DNA from: an uncultured Cytophagales bacterium | GTDB lineage: Bacteria > Bacteroidota > Bacteroidia > Cytophagales > Cyclobacteriaceae | Length of the DNA stretch: 64,000 nucleotides | Direction of reading: 5' to 3' | NCBI GenBank assembly: GCA_913057175.1 | Contig: CAJXNP010000006.1 | Coordinates: 186,001-250,000 of the forward strand | In this document: one piece after another, positions 18,613 to 27,011 of the stretch | Layout: every line of letters starts with the position of its first letter | Numbering within the stretch: the first letter of the stretch is position 1 | The notes under the pieces: generated by a model | Database searches by the model: none | The model's input: only the letters and a program-made list of their open reading frames with translations | Told to the model about the DNA's origin: nothing | Made by a program: the position numbers and the translations under genes

Positions 18613-18904
18613 AATTGTATTCAATTAAATCCGAACCATCGTACCAATCTTCCGCCAGGCTTTCAATAGGAGTTTCCTGACTTTCATAGAGCAAATCGCT
18701 TTTAGTAAGAATATAGCCATTTAACAAAGTGATCACAATCATTGCTGCAATTCCATATTTCAATCGATGATACCAAACATCATTTGATTGACGAACAAAA
18801 CTGACTTTTTGGAAAAGTTCCTCGCTAAATCCGCTGGGGGCATTCACTCTGCTGATTTGATCGAGGCTGCCTAGCGTTTTTTCTATTTCTTCATTTATCT
18901 TCAT
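18599..18904 (-). CDS. putative anti-sigma factor, single-pass membrane protein
   Basis: This 101-residue protein has a cytoplasmic N-terminal segment (about 1-48), one membrane helix ('GIAAMIVITLLNGYIL', about 50-66) and an acidic periplasmic tail. It overlaps the ECF sigma gene by 14 bp, the usual arrangement for an anti-sigma factor that holds its sigma at the membrane. No zinc-binding HxxxCxxC motif is present, so the family is inferred from context and topology only. Confidence 0.65.
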   Translation of the reverse strand: MKINEEIEKTLGSLDQISRVNAPSGFSEELFQKVSFVRQSNDVWYHRLKYGIAAMIVITLLNGYILTKSDLLYESQETPIESLAEDWYDGSDLIEYNYEIE

Positions 18905-19427
18905 AGTATTCTTTTAGTTTGCTTCGGAGGTTAAGCTTTGCACGATGCATAAGAGATTCTATTGATGAAAGGCTTTTCTCCATTACCTTGCTTACTTCTT
19001 CATATGTCAATCCTTCAACTTTGTGCAGGGTGAAAGCTACTTTCTGAAGTTCCGGAAGCTGGTCAATGGCTTGAAAGAGGATAGCCGATCTCTCCTTATT
19101 TTCCAATTCCACGCCTGGATGATAAAAGTAACCCGTTTGAAAATTTTGATTTTCCAGCGTCGAATCGATTTCCATTGGATTCGTTATTCGCTTTTTCCTT
19201 TTTGATTTTCTGATCTCTTCCAGACTAGTGTTGACTGCAATGCGGTAGATCCAGGTCCCAAGAGATGATTCCCCTTTAAATTTTTCCATATTTCTATAAA
19301 CACGGATGAAGACATTCTGGGCGGCATCCCTGGCATCTTCTTCATTTTTTAAAAATCCAAGACAGGTATTATACACCCTGTCCTGGAATTCATATACAAT
19401 ATCTTCAAATGTCTGATCAGGGATCAC
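18891..19427 (-). CDS. ECF-type RNA polymerase sigma factor
   Basis: A 178-residue sigma factor with region 2 (about 10-75: 'YNTCLGFLKNEEDARDAAQ', 'FKGESSLGTWIYRIAVN') and region 4 (about 120-172: 'LPELQKVAFTLHKVEGLTY', 'SLSSIESLMHRAK'). The start appears to be a GTG at 19427, three bases after the stop of the upstream Spy-like gene; no ATG fits. The gene lies between two Spy/CpxP-like genes and before an anti-sigma gene, which points to an envelope or metal stress response regulated by release from the membrane. Confidence 0.92.
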   Translation of the reverse strand: MIPDQTFEDIVYEFQDRVYNTCLGFLKNEEDARDAAQNVFIRVYRNMEKFKGESSLGTWIYRIAVNTSLEEIRKSKRKKRITNPMEIDSTLENQNFQTGYFYHPGVELENKERSAILFQAIDQLPELQKVAFTLHKVEGLTYEEVSKVMEKSLSSIESLMHRAKLNLRSKLKEYYEDK

Positions 19428-19430
19428 AAA

Positions 19431-19868
19431 TTACCAGTTTCTGCCTCGATGTTTTGGACCATGATGGCGTGCCATCATATCGAATTTCATTTTTTGTTCA
19501 TCATTGAGAATGCTGCGTACTTCGATGCGGTGATTGACTCGTGCAAGCATAAGCTCTGTTCTGATTTCACCCATTTTATTCACTGTTTTTTCAATGGATT
19601 TTTGATCAATTTGATCATTGTTCATCAGATCGTCAAGTTTTACCTGCTCTGTTTTTAATTGATCGCGAAGCTCCTGTGTAGCACTGAAGTGAGCAACTCT
19701 CATTTCATTTATTTTAGCTTGCTGATCGTCAGTCAATTCCAGTCTATCAGAAAGATTATACCTTTCCCCTCTGTTAAAGTCACCTCTTTGTCCCGATCCA
19801 CGTTGGGCAATGGCCATGTTTCCGATTAACAAAGCTATTACCATTCCTGCAATTAATTTCGTTTTCAT
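19431..19868 (-). CDS. Spy/CpxP-like periplasmic protein (LTxxQ motif)
   Basis: A 145-residue exported protein with a clean signal peptide (to about residue 21, 'GNMAIAQ'). It is helical, with the family signature 'LELTDDQQAKINEM' and a second copy 'SILNDEQKMKFDMM'. The tail is His/Arg-rich ('ARHHGPKHRGRNW') and could bind metal. Spy and CpxP are ATP-independent chaperones or envelope-stress sensors in the periplasm. It is the first gene of the operon with the ECF sigma factor, anti-sigma and a second Spy-like protein. Confidence 0.85.
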   Translation of the reverse strand: MKTKLIAGMVIALLIGNMAIAQRGSGQRGDFNRGERYNLSDRLELTDDQQAKINEMRVAHFSATQELRDQLKTEQVKLDDLMNNDQIDQKSIEKTVNKMGEIRTELMLARVNHRIEVRSILNDEQKMKFDMMARHHGPKHRGRNW

Positions 19869-19996
19869 TTTTCTTTTCGTTTTAATTTACCTTTTAGATG
19901 CAGCGGGTGAGAAAAACTTGCGGTGACTATTGAAAAAAAAGTTATAAGAAGGAATTCCCGCACTTGTCACTTGTCGGTAGCGAATATATTTCAAAC

Positions 19997-20031
19997 CCTT
20001 GGTTGGTGTCTCACCACCAAACCAACCAAGG
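19997..20031. repeat. palindromic intergenic repeat, copy 1
   Basis: A 35-bp imperfect palindrome with an 11-bp stem (CCTTGGTTGGT with its complement) around the core GTGTCTCACC. A further half-site (ggtgtttcatcaacca) follows directly. The same core recurs at 39485-39567 and 40139-40173. The 351-bp gap 19869-20219 also holds a terminator and otherwise nothing recognisable. Confidence 0.65.
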
Positions 20032-20148
20032 TGTTTCATCAACCAAAAAAAAGCGTTGAAATGGTAGAGATATTTTGAATGATAAAATTGAATTGAGAGG
20101 TAGAGCTTGGTAAGGACACCAATCTAGGATAGAGATTATAGTGAATAA

Positions 20149-20179
20149 AAAAACCATCGATTTTTTGTCGATGGTTTTT
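20149..20179. terminator. Rho-independent terminator after the collagen-like lipoprotein gene
   Basis: A perfect 12-bp stem (AAAAACCATCGA at 20149-20160 with its complement at 20168-20179) encloses a 7-nt loop. A and T runs on the two sides allow function in either direction. It lies about 40 bp after the stop of the minus-strand gene. Confidence 0.85.
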
Positions 20180-20219
20180 GTTCATGGGTTGATGTCATCA
20201 CAACATCTGGTCAATTTGT

Positions 20220-20792
20220 CTAAGGTCTTTCCACTACAACTGCATGACTGCTTAGCGGCTTATCTTCGATGCCAAAATGCTCAATCACTTCATAATAATT
20301 GCTGTAGTCTATATTTGCAACCCTTCCTCCATAATAGTCCGAAGGAACGATGACCACTCTTGCTATCCAATCACTTAATTCATTATCACCTAGTTGACTT
20401 CTGTCAAAATCAGAATCAATAAAGAGTTTGACATCAACAGGGGTAAAATCATAGTTATATTGCATTGTCCCGAATTCTGTAAAAATTGTGTTCGGGAGGG
20501 CCCTCCAGATGGGTGTTTCACTTTCCACTCCCCACAATAAATAGACTAGTGCTACATCTGATTCAAAAACCACAAGTTCTTCCGGAAAAGGTAGCAGAAC
20601 TTCATATCCATTTTCTTCTGAGAAATTAATATTTTCATATTCTATGGTTACACCTATCAAACCATCTAAACCATCTTCTCCATCCTGCCCATTTTGACCT
20701 GGAGGTCCTTCAGGGCCTGGAGGGCCTTCCGGTCCTTCGCACGCAAAAAATGTTAACATAAAAGCCAGGCAAATAAAAGGTATTGATTTCAT
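20220..20792 (-). CDS. collagen-like repeat lipoprotein
   Basis: ATG 20792 is preferred over an upstream extension because it starts a lipoprotein signal ('PFICLAFMLTFFAC', Cys18). Directly after the lipid anchor come about ten Gly-X-Y triplets ('GPEGPPGPEGPPGQNGQDG'), a short collagen-like stalk. A beta-rich domain of about 135 residues follows. This layout is common among Bacteroidota surface lipoproteins and presumably holds the C-terminal domain away from the membrane. It is downstream of the galactose operon but separated by 141 bp; a functional link is not evident. Confidence 0.82.
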   Translation of the reverse strand: MKSIPFICLAFMLTFFACEGPEGPPGPEGPPGQNGQDGEDGLDGLIGVTIEYENINFSEENGYEVLLPFPEELVVFESDVALVYLLWGVESETPIWRALPNTIFTEFGTMQYNYDFTPVDVKLFIDSDFDRSQLGDNELSDWIARVVIVPSDYYGGRVANIDYSNYYEVIEHFGIEDKPLSSHAVVVERP

Positions 20793-20933
20793 GATCTTAA
20801 TTTTTTTATGAATAAAACTTGAACAAAAGGTATTCAAAGGCTGTGCCAAAACAAAGAGATTAATTTTTCCTTCAAAGAAGAAATATTTGCAATATGTTTA
20901 TTTACAATGAGTTATGGTTCAAATAAATTGAAT

Positions 20934-21980
20934 TTATTTTTGCTTGTAATGAATTTCGGGAAGTTCTCTTAATCTTTTTGCGGCTCCTTCTGCAGTAATA
21001 TCACGCTGTGGCTCCCCCAACATTTCATACCCGACCATGAATTTCTTTATGGTCGCAGATCTCAATAAAGGTGGATAAAAACACATATGAAAATGCCAGT
21101 AAGGATGATCCTTTCCATCAGTTGGAGATTGATGGATTCCTGCAGAGTAGGGGAAAGAAACCTCAAACAGGTTGTCGTATTTGATGGTCAGCCTGCGATA
21201 AATTTCAGCAAAAGCATTTTTCTCTTCCTCCGTCATGTCTAAAATACTTTGAAAATGTCTTCGGCTAACGATCATGGTTTCAAAAGGCCAGACTGCCCAG
21301 AAAGGCACCAATGCGACAAAATGATCATTCTCCACCACAACCCTTTCTTGCTTGTCAATCTCTGCTTTCAGGTAATCGCTTAGCAGGCTTCTGTTGTGCT
21401 TGTTAAAATATTTTGACTGATTGTGTAATTTCTTTGCCGGCTCCTGTGGGATGTCACTTTGTGACCAGATCTGTCCATGCGGATGGGGGTTGCTGCAACC
21501 CATGATCTGACCTTTGTTTTCAAATATCTGAACGTAGTTGATTTCAGGATTCCCGCCCAGGATTTTATATTCTTCTATCCAAAGATCCACTACTTTACGA
21601 ATTCCGGAAACTTCCATTTCAGGAATGGTCAGATCATGTCTGGGAGAAAAGCAGATTACTTTACAAATACCGCTCTGACTGGAATATTGAAATAGCTCAT
21701 CGTCGCTGTTATGTTGTTTTGGAGTATCTTTTAACAGGGCTGAAAAATCATTTGTAAAAGAGTAAGTGTCGGTATAATCTGGATTTTTCTCGCCATTTGC
21801 CCTTGTATTTCCAGAACATAGATAGCATGTTTCATCGTATTTGGGTCGCTGCTCCTGCGCCGATTTTTCCATTTGTCCCTGCCACGGTCTTTTTGACCGA
21901 TGTGGGGAAACCAAAACCCATGTGTCGGTAAGTGGGTTGAATCTTCTGTGAGGATGTTCGGTTATGTCAAATTGACTCAT
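20934..21980 (-). CDS. galT: UDP-glucose--hexose-1-phosphate uridylyltransferase
   Basis: GalT exchanges galactose-1-phosphate with UDP-glucose to give glucose-1-phosphate and UDP-galactose (Leloir pathway, cytoplasm). The 348-residue protein shows '[13 protein letters not shown]', a CxxC zinc-site motif 'CYLCSGN', and the HPH catalytic motif 'NPHPHGQIW' with nucleophile His168. 'HFHMCFYPP' lies near the C-terminus. Length is as in E. coli GalT. It is the last gene of the galactose operon, but 119 bp with a heptad-repeat hairpin separate it from galK. A galE epimerase is not in the window. Confidence 0.97.
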   Translation of the reverse strand: MSQFDITEHPHRRFNPLTDTWVLVSPHRSKRPWQGQMEKSAQEQRPKYDETCYLCSGNTRANGEKNPDYTDTYSFTNDFSALLKDTPKQHNSDDELFQYSSQSGICKVICFSPRHDLTIPEMEVSGIRKVVDLWIEEYKILGGNPEINYVQIFENKGQIMGCSNPHPHGQIWSQSDIPQEPAKKLHNQSKYFNKHNRSLLSDYLKAEIDKQERVVVENDHFVALVPFWAVWPFETMIVSRRHFQSILDMTEEEKNAFAEIYRRLTIKYDNLFEVSFPYSAGIHQSPTDGKDHPYWHFHMCFYPPLLRSATIKKFMVGYEMLGEPQRDITAEGAAKRLRELPEIHYKQK

Positions 21981-21995
21981 TCAAAAATAGTTAAA

Positions 21996-22104
21996 AGTTG
22001 AAAGTAAATAGCTGAAAGCTCAAAGCTGAAAGAAGCTACAGGTTGCGAGTTGCGGGTTACCAGTTCTTAACCTGTAACCCGCAACCCGTAACTGGCAACT
22101 CACA
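21996..22104. repeat. heptad-repeat array with long hairpin between galK and galT
   Basis: Two 7-bp-periodic blocks fill the galK-galT gap. The first (21996-22030) reads agttgaa, agtaaat, agctgaa, agctcaa, agctgaa. The second is an inverted pair: ggttgcg, agttgcg, ggttacc, agttctt on the plus strand (22041-22068), and gagttgc, cagttac, gggttgc, gggttac on the minus strand (22072-22103). The pair can fold into a hairpin of about 20 bp or more. It sits inside the operon transcript and could affect galT expression or galK mRNA stability. Confidence 0.75.
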
Positions 22105-23248
22105 GTTTGCTCGTTCCATTCTCAATGTTCACAATGTACGTCTCCAGTTCTATTCCTTTGTCTTTAAGATAGGATTCCGACATGAAGTTGATGAATTGAT
22201 CCTGTCGGCTTCTGTTGACAAGATTGATGGTGCAGCCACCAAATCCACCACCCATCATCCGGGAGCCGATAACATAGCCTGTGTCCTTTGCTTTTTCAAC
22301 CAAATAATCCAGCTCATCGCAGCTCACTTCATAATTGTGGCTTAGTCCATCATGCGTTTCATACATGTCTTTTCCAAATCCAACCAAGTCGTTATTTTGT
22401 AATTTCTCACAACTATCGATCACCCTGGCAATTTCATTTATTACGTATAAACATCTTTTGTATACAACAGGATCCATCTCCTTTTTCACGGATTTCAACT
22501 GTTGTGATGTGGCATCCCTTAGTGAATCGATATGGTCAAAGTGTTTTTGGAGAATGGAGACACCAGTTTCACATTCCTGCCGTCTGGTATTGTATTCGGA
22601 CGATGCCAGGGAATGTGCTACCTTAGTATTACACAAGATGACTTCGTAATCGACAAGTTTGAGAGGAAAATACTCATATTCCAGCGACCGGCAATCCAAT
22701 CTGAAAACATGGTCTTTCTGACCAAACATACTGGCAAACTGGTCCATAATCCCACATTTTACGCCGGCGAATTCATGCTCTGCCATTTGTGCTATCTTCA
22801 CCATTTCTTCCTTATCCAATCCGAGGTGCCAAAGCTCATTGAATGCAAAAACAAAAACGCATTCCAAAGCTGCAGAAGATGATAGCCCTGCGCCAAGAGG
22901 TACATTACCTCCGAAAACACAGTTGAACCCTTCTATCGATTTGCCCTTTTTGTTAATTTGATCAATGACGCCCAGGAAATAATTTGCCCAGCTAACACTG
23001 GAAGGAGAAACTTCATGGATGTCAAATTCTATGGATTCATTAAGGTCGTAAGAATGGACGGAACATTTGGTGCTTCCACTTTTTTCGATTGCAATGATAA
23101 TTTCTTTATCTATTGCGGCCGGAAGGACAAAACCATTGTTATAGTCCGTATGCTCTCCAATAAGATTAACCCTTCCCGGTGAACGAAATAGGGAAGGGTT
23201 AGTCCTGAATTTATTAATAAACGTTTCTTTTAACTTTTGATGCTGCAT
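22100..23248 (-). CDS. galK: galactokinase
   Basis: GalK phosphorylates alpha-D-galactose at C1 using ATP. The 382-residue product has the galactokinase signature 'GRVNLIGEHTDYNNG' (about 24-38), the GHMP ATP-binding motif 'PLGAGLSSSAALE', 'CGIMDQFASMFG' and a C-terminal GHMP motif 'MMGGGFGGCT'. It starts 19 bp after the stop of the sugar symporter and is the third gene of the galM-symporter-galK-galT operon. Its stop codon lies at the edge of the repeat hairpin. Confidence 0.97.
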   Translation of the reverse strand: MQHQKLKETFINKFRTNPSLFRSPGRVNLIGEHTDYNNGFVLPAAIDKEIIIAIEKSGSTKCSVHSYDLNESIEFDIHEVSPSSVSWANYFLGVIDQINKKGKSIEGFNCVFGGNVPLGAGLSSSAALECVFVFAFNELWHLGLDKEEMVKIAQMAEHEFAGVKCGIMDQFASMFGQKDHVFRLDCRSLEYEYFPLKLVDYEVILCNTKVAHSLASSEYNTRRQECETGVSILQKHFDHIDSLRDATSQQLKSVKKEMDPVVYKRCLYVINEIARVIDSCEKLQNNDLVGFGKDMYETHDGLSHNYEVSCDELDYLVEKAKDTGYVIGSRMMGGGFGGCTINLVNRSRQDQFINFMSESYLKDKGIELETYIVNIENGTSKL

Positions 23249-23267
23249 AAATAATTAAAATGGTTAT

Positions 23268-24980
23268 CTACCAGAAAAATGCATACAAAAACGCCAAAAT
23301 TATAATAATTGCAAATGCAGCAACATTAAATTTCGGATCGGTTTCGAATGTTGATTTTTTCAATGGTATTCCTTTAGGATCATTCTGACCTTTACCTTCT
23401 CGTAAGCTTAAAATGACCATGATCAATACTGTTAATATAAATGTGATTCCCATTTGATCCATGAATGGAAGTCTTGGGAAAAGCCACTCAATGTTTGAGC
23501 CTTCTGCGATCCAACCTTTGCTACCAATTTTCAGATAGAAAGCAATTGGAATGGAAGCAAGAGCTCCGATAATGGCGGCCTTATTAGTTGTTTTCTTCCA
23601 GAAAAGACCCAGCATGAATATAGCCAGAATACCCGGGCTAACCAGTCCTGTGTATTCCTGGATGAACTGAAATGCCTGATCGATCCCTCCAAGGAAAGGA
23701 GCCAGAAAACAACCTATAATCAAAGCAATTGTAGCTGAGATCCTTCCAACAGAAACAATTCTTCCTTCTGATACCTCCTTGTTAAACCAGGGTTTGTAAA
23801 TATCCATGGTAAATATGGTAGCGGTGGAGTTGAGCATGGATGCCAATGACGAAACAATAGCCGCTGTCAACGCTGCTAGCACAAGCCCCTGTAAACCAAC
23901 TGGAATAAATTGGTTGATTAACCATGGAAATGCCTTGTCATTTTGAATTTGTGTAACTCCATTCACATCTTCCAAAAACATTGGCGCAACAGTAGAGTTA
24001 GAAATAGCGCCCTCCGGCCCGGCATTGATGACAAATGCTACGATTCCCGGAATAACTACGATTAGAGGAATGATCAATTTCAAAAAGGCTGCAAAGGCTA
24101 TTCCTCGTTGAGATTCTTTCAAACTTTTTGCTGCCAGTGTTCGCTGAATGATGTACTGGTTAAATCCCCAGTAGTAAAGATTGGCAATCCACATACCACC
24201 AATTAAAACAGCCAATCCCGGAAGATCCCAATAGGCATCCGTTCCATTTGGTGTAATAATCTCTCCTTTCCTCAGGATCATGGAAAATTTCTCCGGAGCT
24301 CTATCCATTAAAATGCTAAACCCATCCCATACTGAATTGTCCGGGGATAAATGGCGAAGAGCAAAAACAGTAGTTAACAATCCACCAATAATCAGCATAA
24401 CTACCTGGAAAACATCCGTCCAGGCAACAGCTTTTAGTCCTCCCCAAAGTGAGTAAGCTGCAGCAAATAGAGCCAACCCAATGATACTTGGAATAACCAG
24501 ATCGCCCTGGCCTCCACCGATTATTGTATCCAGGGCCTTAGCCCCCAAATACAGGACCGATGTCAGGTTGACAAAGGTGAATAGCGCGATCCAGAATACC
24601 GCCAGAATTGATTTTAAGTTCGTACTATATCTTTGTTCCAGGAACTCAGGAATGGTGTACAATTTCTTTTCGATAAATATGGGTAAAAAGAATTTCCCGA
24701 CGATCAATAAGGTAAGTGCAGCCATCCATTCGTATGAGGCAATGGCTAAACCGATGGCAAATGCCGAACCAGACATTCCGATCATTTGTTCAGCAGAAAT
24801 GTTGGCAGCAATAAGGGATGCCCCAACCGCCCACCAGGGTAAAGCTTTGCTGGCTAAGAAATAATCCTTTGAATCTTTTTTATGTCCTTTTTTCTCCCGT
24901 GAAACAAAAAGGCCAATCCCGATAATTATTAAGCAATAAACAATAAAAATTATGACATCAAGGGTAGAGAAATTTTCCAT
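23268..24980 (-). CDS. sodium/sugar symporter, SGLT (SSS) family
   Basis: A 570-residue inner-membrane transporter with about 14 hydrophobic segments and SSS-family motifs: 'ASKALPWWAVGASLIAANIS', 'SEQMIGMSGS'-like sequence, and 'GGLKAVAWTDVFQ'. It resembles the Vibrio sodium/galactose transporter vSGLT in length and in the Gln/Trp-rich substrate region ('YYWGFNQYIIQR'). It lies between the aldose epimerase and galactokinase genes, so sodium-driven galactose uptake is the best guess. The substrate is inferred from context. Confidence 0.93.
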   Translation of the reverse strand: MENFSTLDVIIFIVYCLIIIGIGLFVSREKKGHKKDSKDYFLASKALPWWAVGASLIAANISAEQMIGMSGSAFAIGLAIASYEWMAALTLLIVGKFFLPIFIEKKLYTIPEFLEQRYSTNLKSILAVFWIALFTFVNLTSVLYLGAKALDTIIGGGQGDLVIPSIIGLALFAAAYSLWGGLKAVAWTDVFQVVMLIIGGLLTTVFALRHLSPDNSVWDGFSILMDRAPEKFSMILRKGEIITPNGTDAYWDLPGLAVLIGGMWIANLYYWGFNQYIIQRTLAAKSLKESQRGIAFAAFLKLIIPLIVVIPGIVAFVINAGPEGAISNSTVAPMFLEDVNGVTQIQNDKAFPWLINQFIPVGLQGLVLAALTAAIVSSLASMLNSTATIFTMDIYKPWFNKEVSEGRIVSVGRISATIALIIGCFLAPFLGGIDQAFQFIQEYTGLVSPGILAIFMLGLFWKKTTNKAAIIGALASIPIAFYLKIGSKGWIAEGSNIEWLFPRLPFMDQMGITFILTVLIMVILSLREGKGQNDPKGIPLKKSTFETDPKFNVAAFAIIIILAFLYAFFW

Positions 24981-25060
24981 TTTGATAATTTTAGATATGT
25001 CAAAAAAGTTAGATTGCGAATATAGGAATTAATGATATTTATCTTTAAAAAATTGGTTAT

Positions 25061-26002
25061 TTATTCATTTACGACCTCTAAACCAAAAGAAGCCTCAATT
25101 CGCTCTTTACTTTTTAAGAAAAATAATCCCTGTTTATTGTTGAATGCATCGATGCAACAGGTTTGTGGCTCAATGGCGATAGATTTCCTGTGAGGGGGTG
25201 TGAATATCTGTAAATAATTCAACTTTTTCTCACCGGTTTCCTGCCAAAGTCTTAAGGATATGCCTTTCCCGCTTTTTAAAAATGTTTCACAGATCTCCCC
25301 CGTTTTTGTGATTTCGAAACAATCATCTAATGAAACATCATTTAGAGAATTTGGTTTGTCAAACTCATGGTAGATGGTTGGTTCACCTTCCGGGATCATT
25401 TGATCATTAACTTTGAACCGATTAACGGGAGGTAGTTTGAGCATTAGGTCATCTACATCGTCTCCAAATTGCAGATAAGGATGCCATCCATATCCGAAGG
25501 GTATTTTCTTTTCCGATTTATTGGTGAAAGTAAATCTACAGGAAAACCCTTTTTTAATATCCAGTTCAAAAATAATTTCAGTATCAAAGGCGAAAGGGAA
25601 TCCTGCATCTTCACCATTATAATGGTTTGTGAACTCAATAATTGCTTTTTCATCATTGAGTGAAATGTCTTTTACACTAAATGAAGACTTATAAACCAAA
25701 CCATGTAAGGCATTGTTGAGTGGCTTTTCATTGATGTCCAGCTGAAATGTTTGACCATCAATTTGGTATTTTCCATCTTTGATCCTGTTGGGAAATGGAG
25801 CAAGAATTGTACTTTTATAGGCATTATTATGAATAAGATCATCTTCACTTGTAGCTCCTTCGATGATGTTTATGCCCTTAATTGTTAATGATCTGAGATG
25901 TGCCCCTATTTCAGGAATTACTTCTATCTGAAACTGATGATTTGAATGACGAACAATCAAGGCTTCGAGCGAGCCAAACTTTCTGGTTTCTTTGCTGAAC
26001 AT
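25061..26002 (-). CDS. aldose 1-epimerase family protein (galM-like)
   Basis: A 313-residue beta-sandwich enzyme expected to interconvert alpha and beta anomers of galactose so that GalK receives the alpha form. It shows 'NPNRIKDGKYQ'-type ('PFPNRIKDGKYQI'), 'NNALHGLVY' with the conserved His, and 'GYGWHPYLQF' with a second conserved His. 'IAIEPQTC' carries the likely catalytic Glu. It is the first gene of the galactose operon; the symporter follows after 80 bp. I give no symbol because related family members act on other sugars. Confidence 0.88.
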   Translation of the reverse strand: MFSKETRKFGSLEALIVRHSNHQFQIEVIPEIGAHLRSLTIKGINIIEGATSEDDLIHNNAYKSTILAPFPNRIKDGKYQIDGQTFQLDINEKPLNNALHGLVYKSSFSVKDISLNDEKAIIEFTNHYNGEDAGFPFAFDTEIIFELDIKKGFSCRFTFTNKSEKKIPFGYGWHPYLQFGDDVDDLMLKLPPVNRFKVNDQMIPEGEPTIYHEFDKPNSLNDVSLDDCFEITKTGEICETFLKSGKGISLRLWQETGEKKLNYLQIFTPPHRKSIAIEPQTCCIDAFNNKQGLFFLKSKERIEASFGLEVVNE

Positions 26003-26028
26003 TAGGTTAAATTTTGCTTCAAAATATT

Positions 26029-26070
26029 TTTACATTACATGAATGAGGTTTAACTTTCTATGTATGTAAA
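26029..26070. promoter_or_regulatory. inverted repeat in the galactose-operon promoter region (candidate operator)
   Basis: TTTACATTACAT at 26029-26040 and ATGTATGTAAA at 26060-26070 form an inverted repeat with a 19-bp spacer. It lies 27-68 bp upstream of the galM-like start, in the gap with a divergent gene. This is the position of an operator or activator site. No local regulator gene is evident. Confidence 0.4.
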
Positions 26071-26179
26071 TTGTAAGGGGCAAAGATATAAATTGCCTTT
26101 ATTCTTCGCTGAAGATATTTGATTATTATCAAATAATACAAACGGGATAAATTTAGTTAACTTAAAGGAAGAAATTCAT

Positions 26180-26776
26180 ATGGCTATTTCATTGCAAAGA
26201 ATATTCGAAATGGCAGATATTATTCATGATCACAATCTGACAATACCGAGAAATATTCACTTAAGTGAAAAATCGGATGGATTGAGTATTGAATACAGCT
26301 GGTTTAAATTAAAATATCTTCTGGTTTTACTTCTGTTTCCATTGTGCTCCTATATTGTGGTTCAATCGCCCTATGTTGAGGGTAATATAAATGAGATCAC
26401 TTTTCCTGTTTGGATTATTATTCTTCTCAACATAATCGCAGCATATTATTGCTTGACAAAGGTGCTGAACACCACAGAAATTCAGGTTAACTATAATCGA
26501 ATTGTCATAAAACATGGTCCTTTACCAATGGAAAGGGACCTGATTATCAAGAGATCTGATCTTACCCAGCTGTATGTTACTAAAAGGAGACTGGCACATC
26601 GGTATTATCTGTACTCGTCCACTTACCAGGTAAACGCAATACTTTCCAATCAGCATGTTGTGACCTTGGTAAAGGGTCTTTATGAACCAGAACAGGGACT
26701 TTTTATAGAAAGGAAAATAGAGAAGTTTTTGGGTATTACTGACATCTCAGTCGAAGGTGAGGTTAAAAAAGATTAA
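26180..26776 (+). CDS. hypothetical membrane protein (198 aa), two membrane helices
   Basis: The protein has a cytoplasmic N-terminus of about 48 residues, two adjacent membrane helices (about 50-66 and 77-95) and a C-terminal domain of about 100 residues. The layout resembles the PH-like (YcxB/YdbT-type) membrane proteins ('TTEIQVNYNRIVIKHGPLPM', then 'RSDLTQLYVTKR'). A similar layout is seen in the gene at 39622. It is divergent from the galactose operon. Function unknown. Confidence 0.7.
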   Translation: MAISLQRIFEMADIIHDHNLTIPRNIHLSEKSDGLSIEYSWFKLKYLLVLLLFPLCSYIVVQSPYVEGNINEITFPVWIIILLNIIAAYYCLTKVLNTTEIQVNYNRIVIKHGPLPMERDLIIKRSDLTQLYVTKRRLAHRYYLYSSTYQVNAILSNQHVVTLVKGLYEPEQGLFIERKIEKFLGITDISVEGEVKKD

Positions 26777-27011
26777 TCTCATGACAATTTAATTGGTTGG
26801 ATAATTGTGGGTAACTATCGATTAAAACTAAAAGTTCATCTGTGTTTTTATGATGATCGGCATGAAGGGCTTGATGAAAAAAAGGATGTTTGAGATCATT
26901 TTTTTATTAAATACGGTGATTTTTTTACATGATTAAATATTGACTGCAGGGAAAGAATAGCTACTTCTTTTTACACATTTGTATTAATAGCCGAGACCAA
27001 TTTTTTATCAT

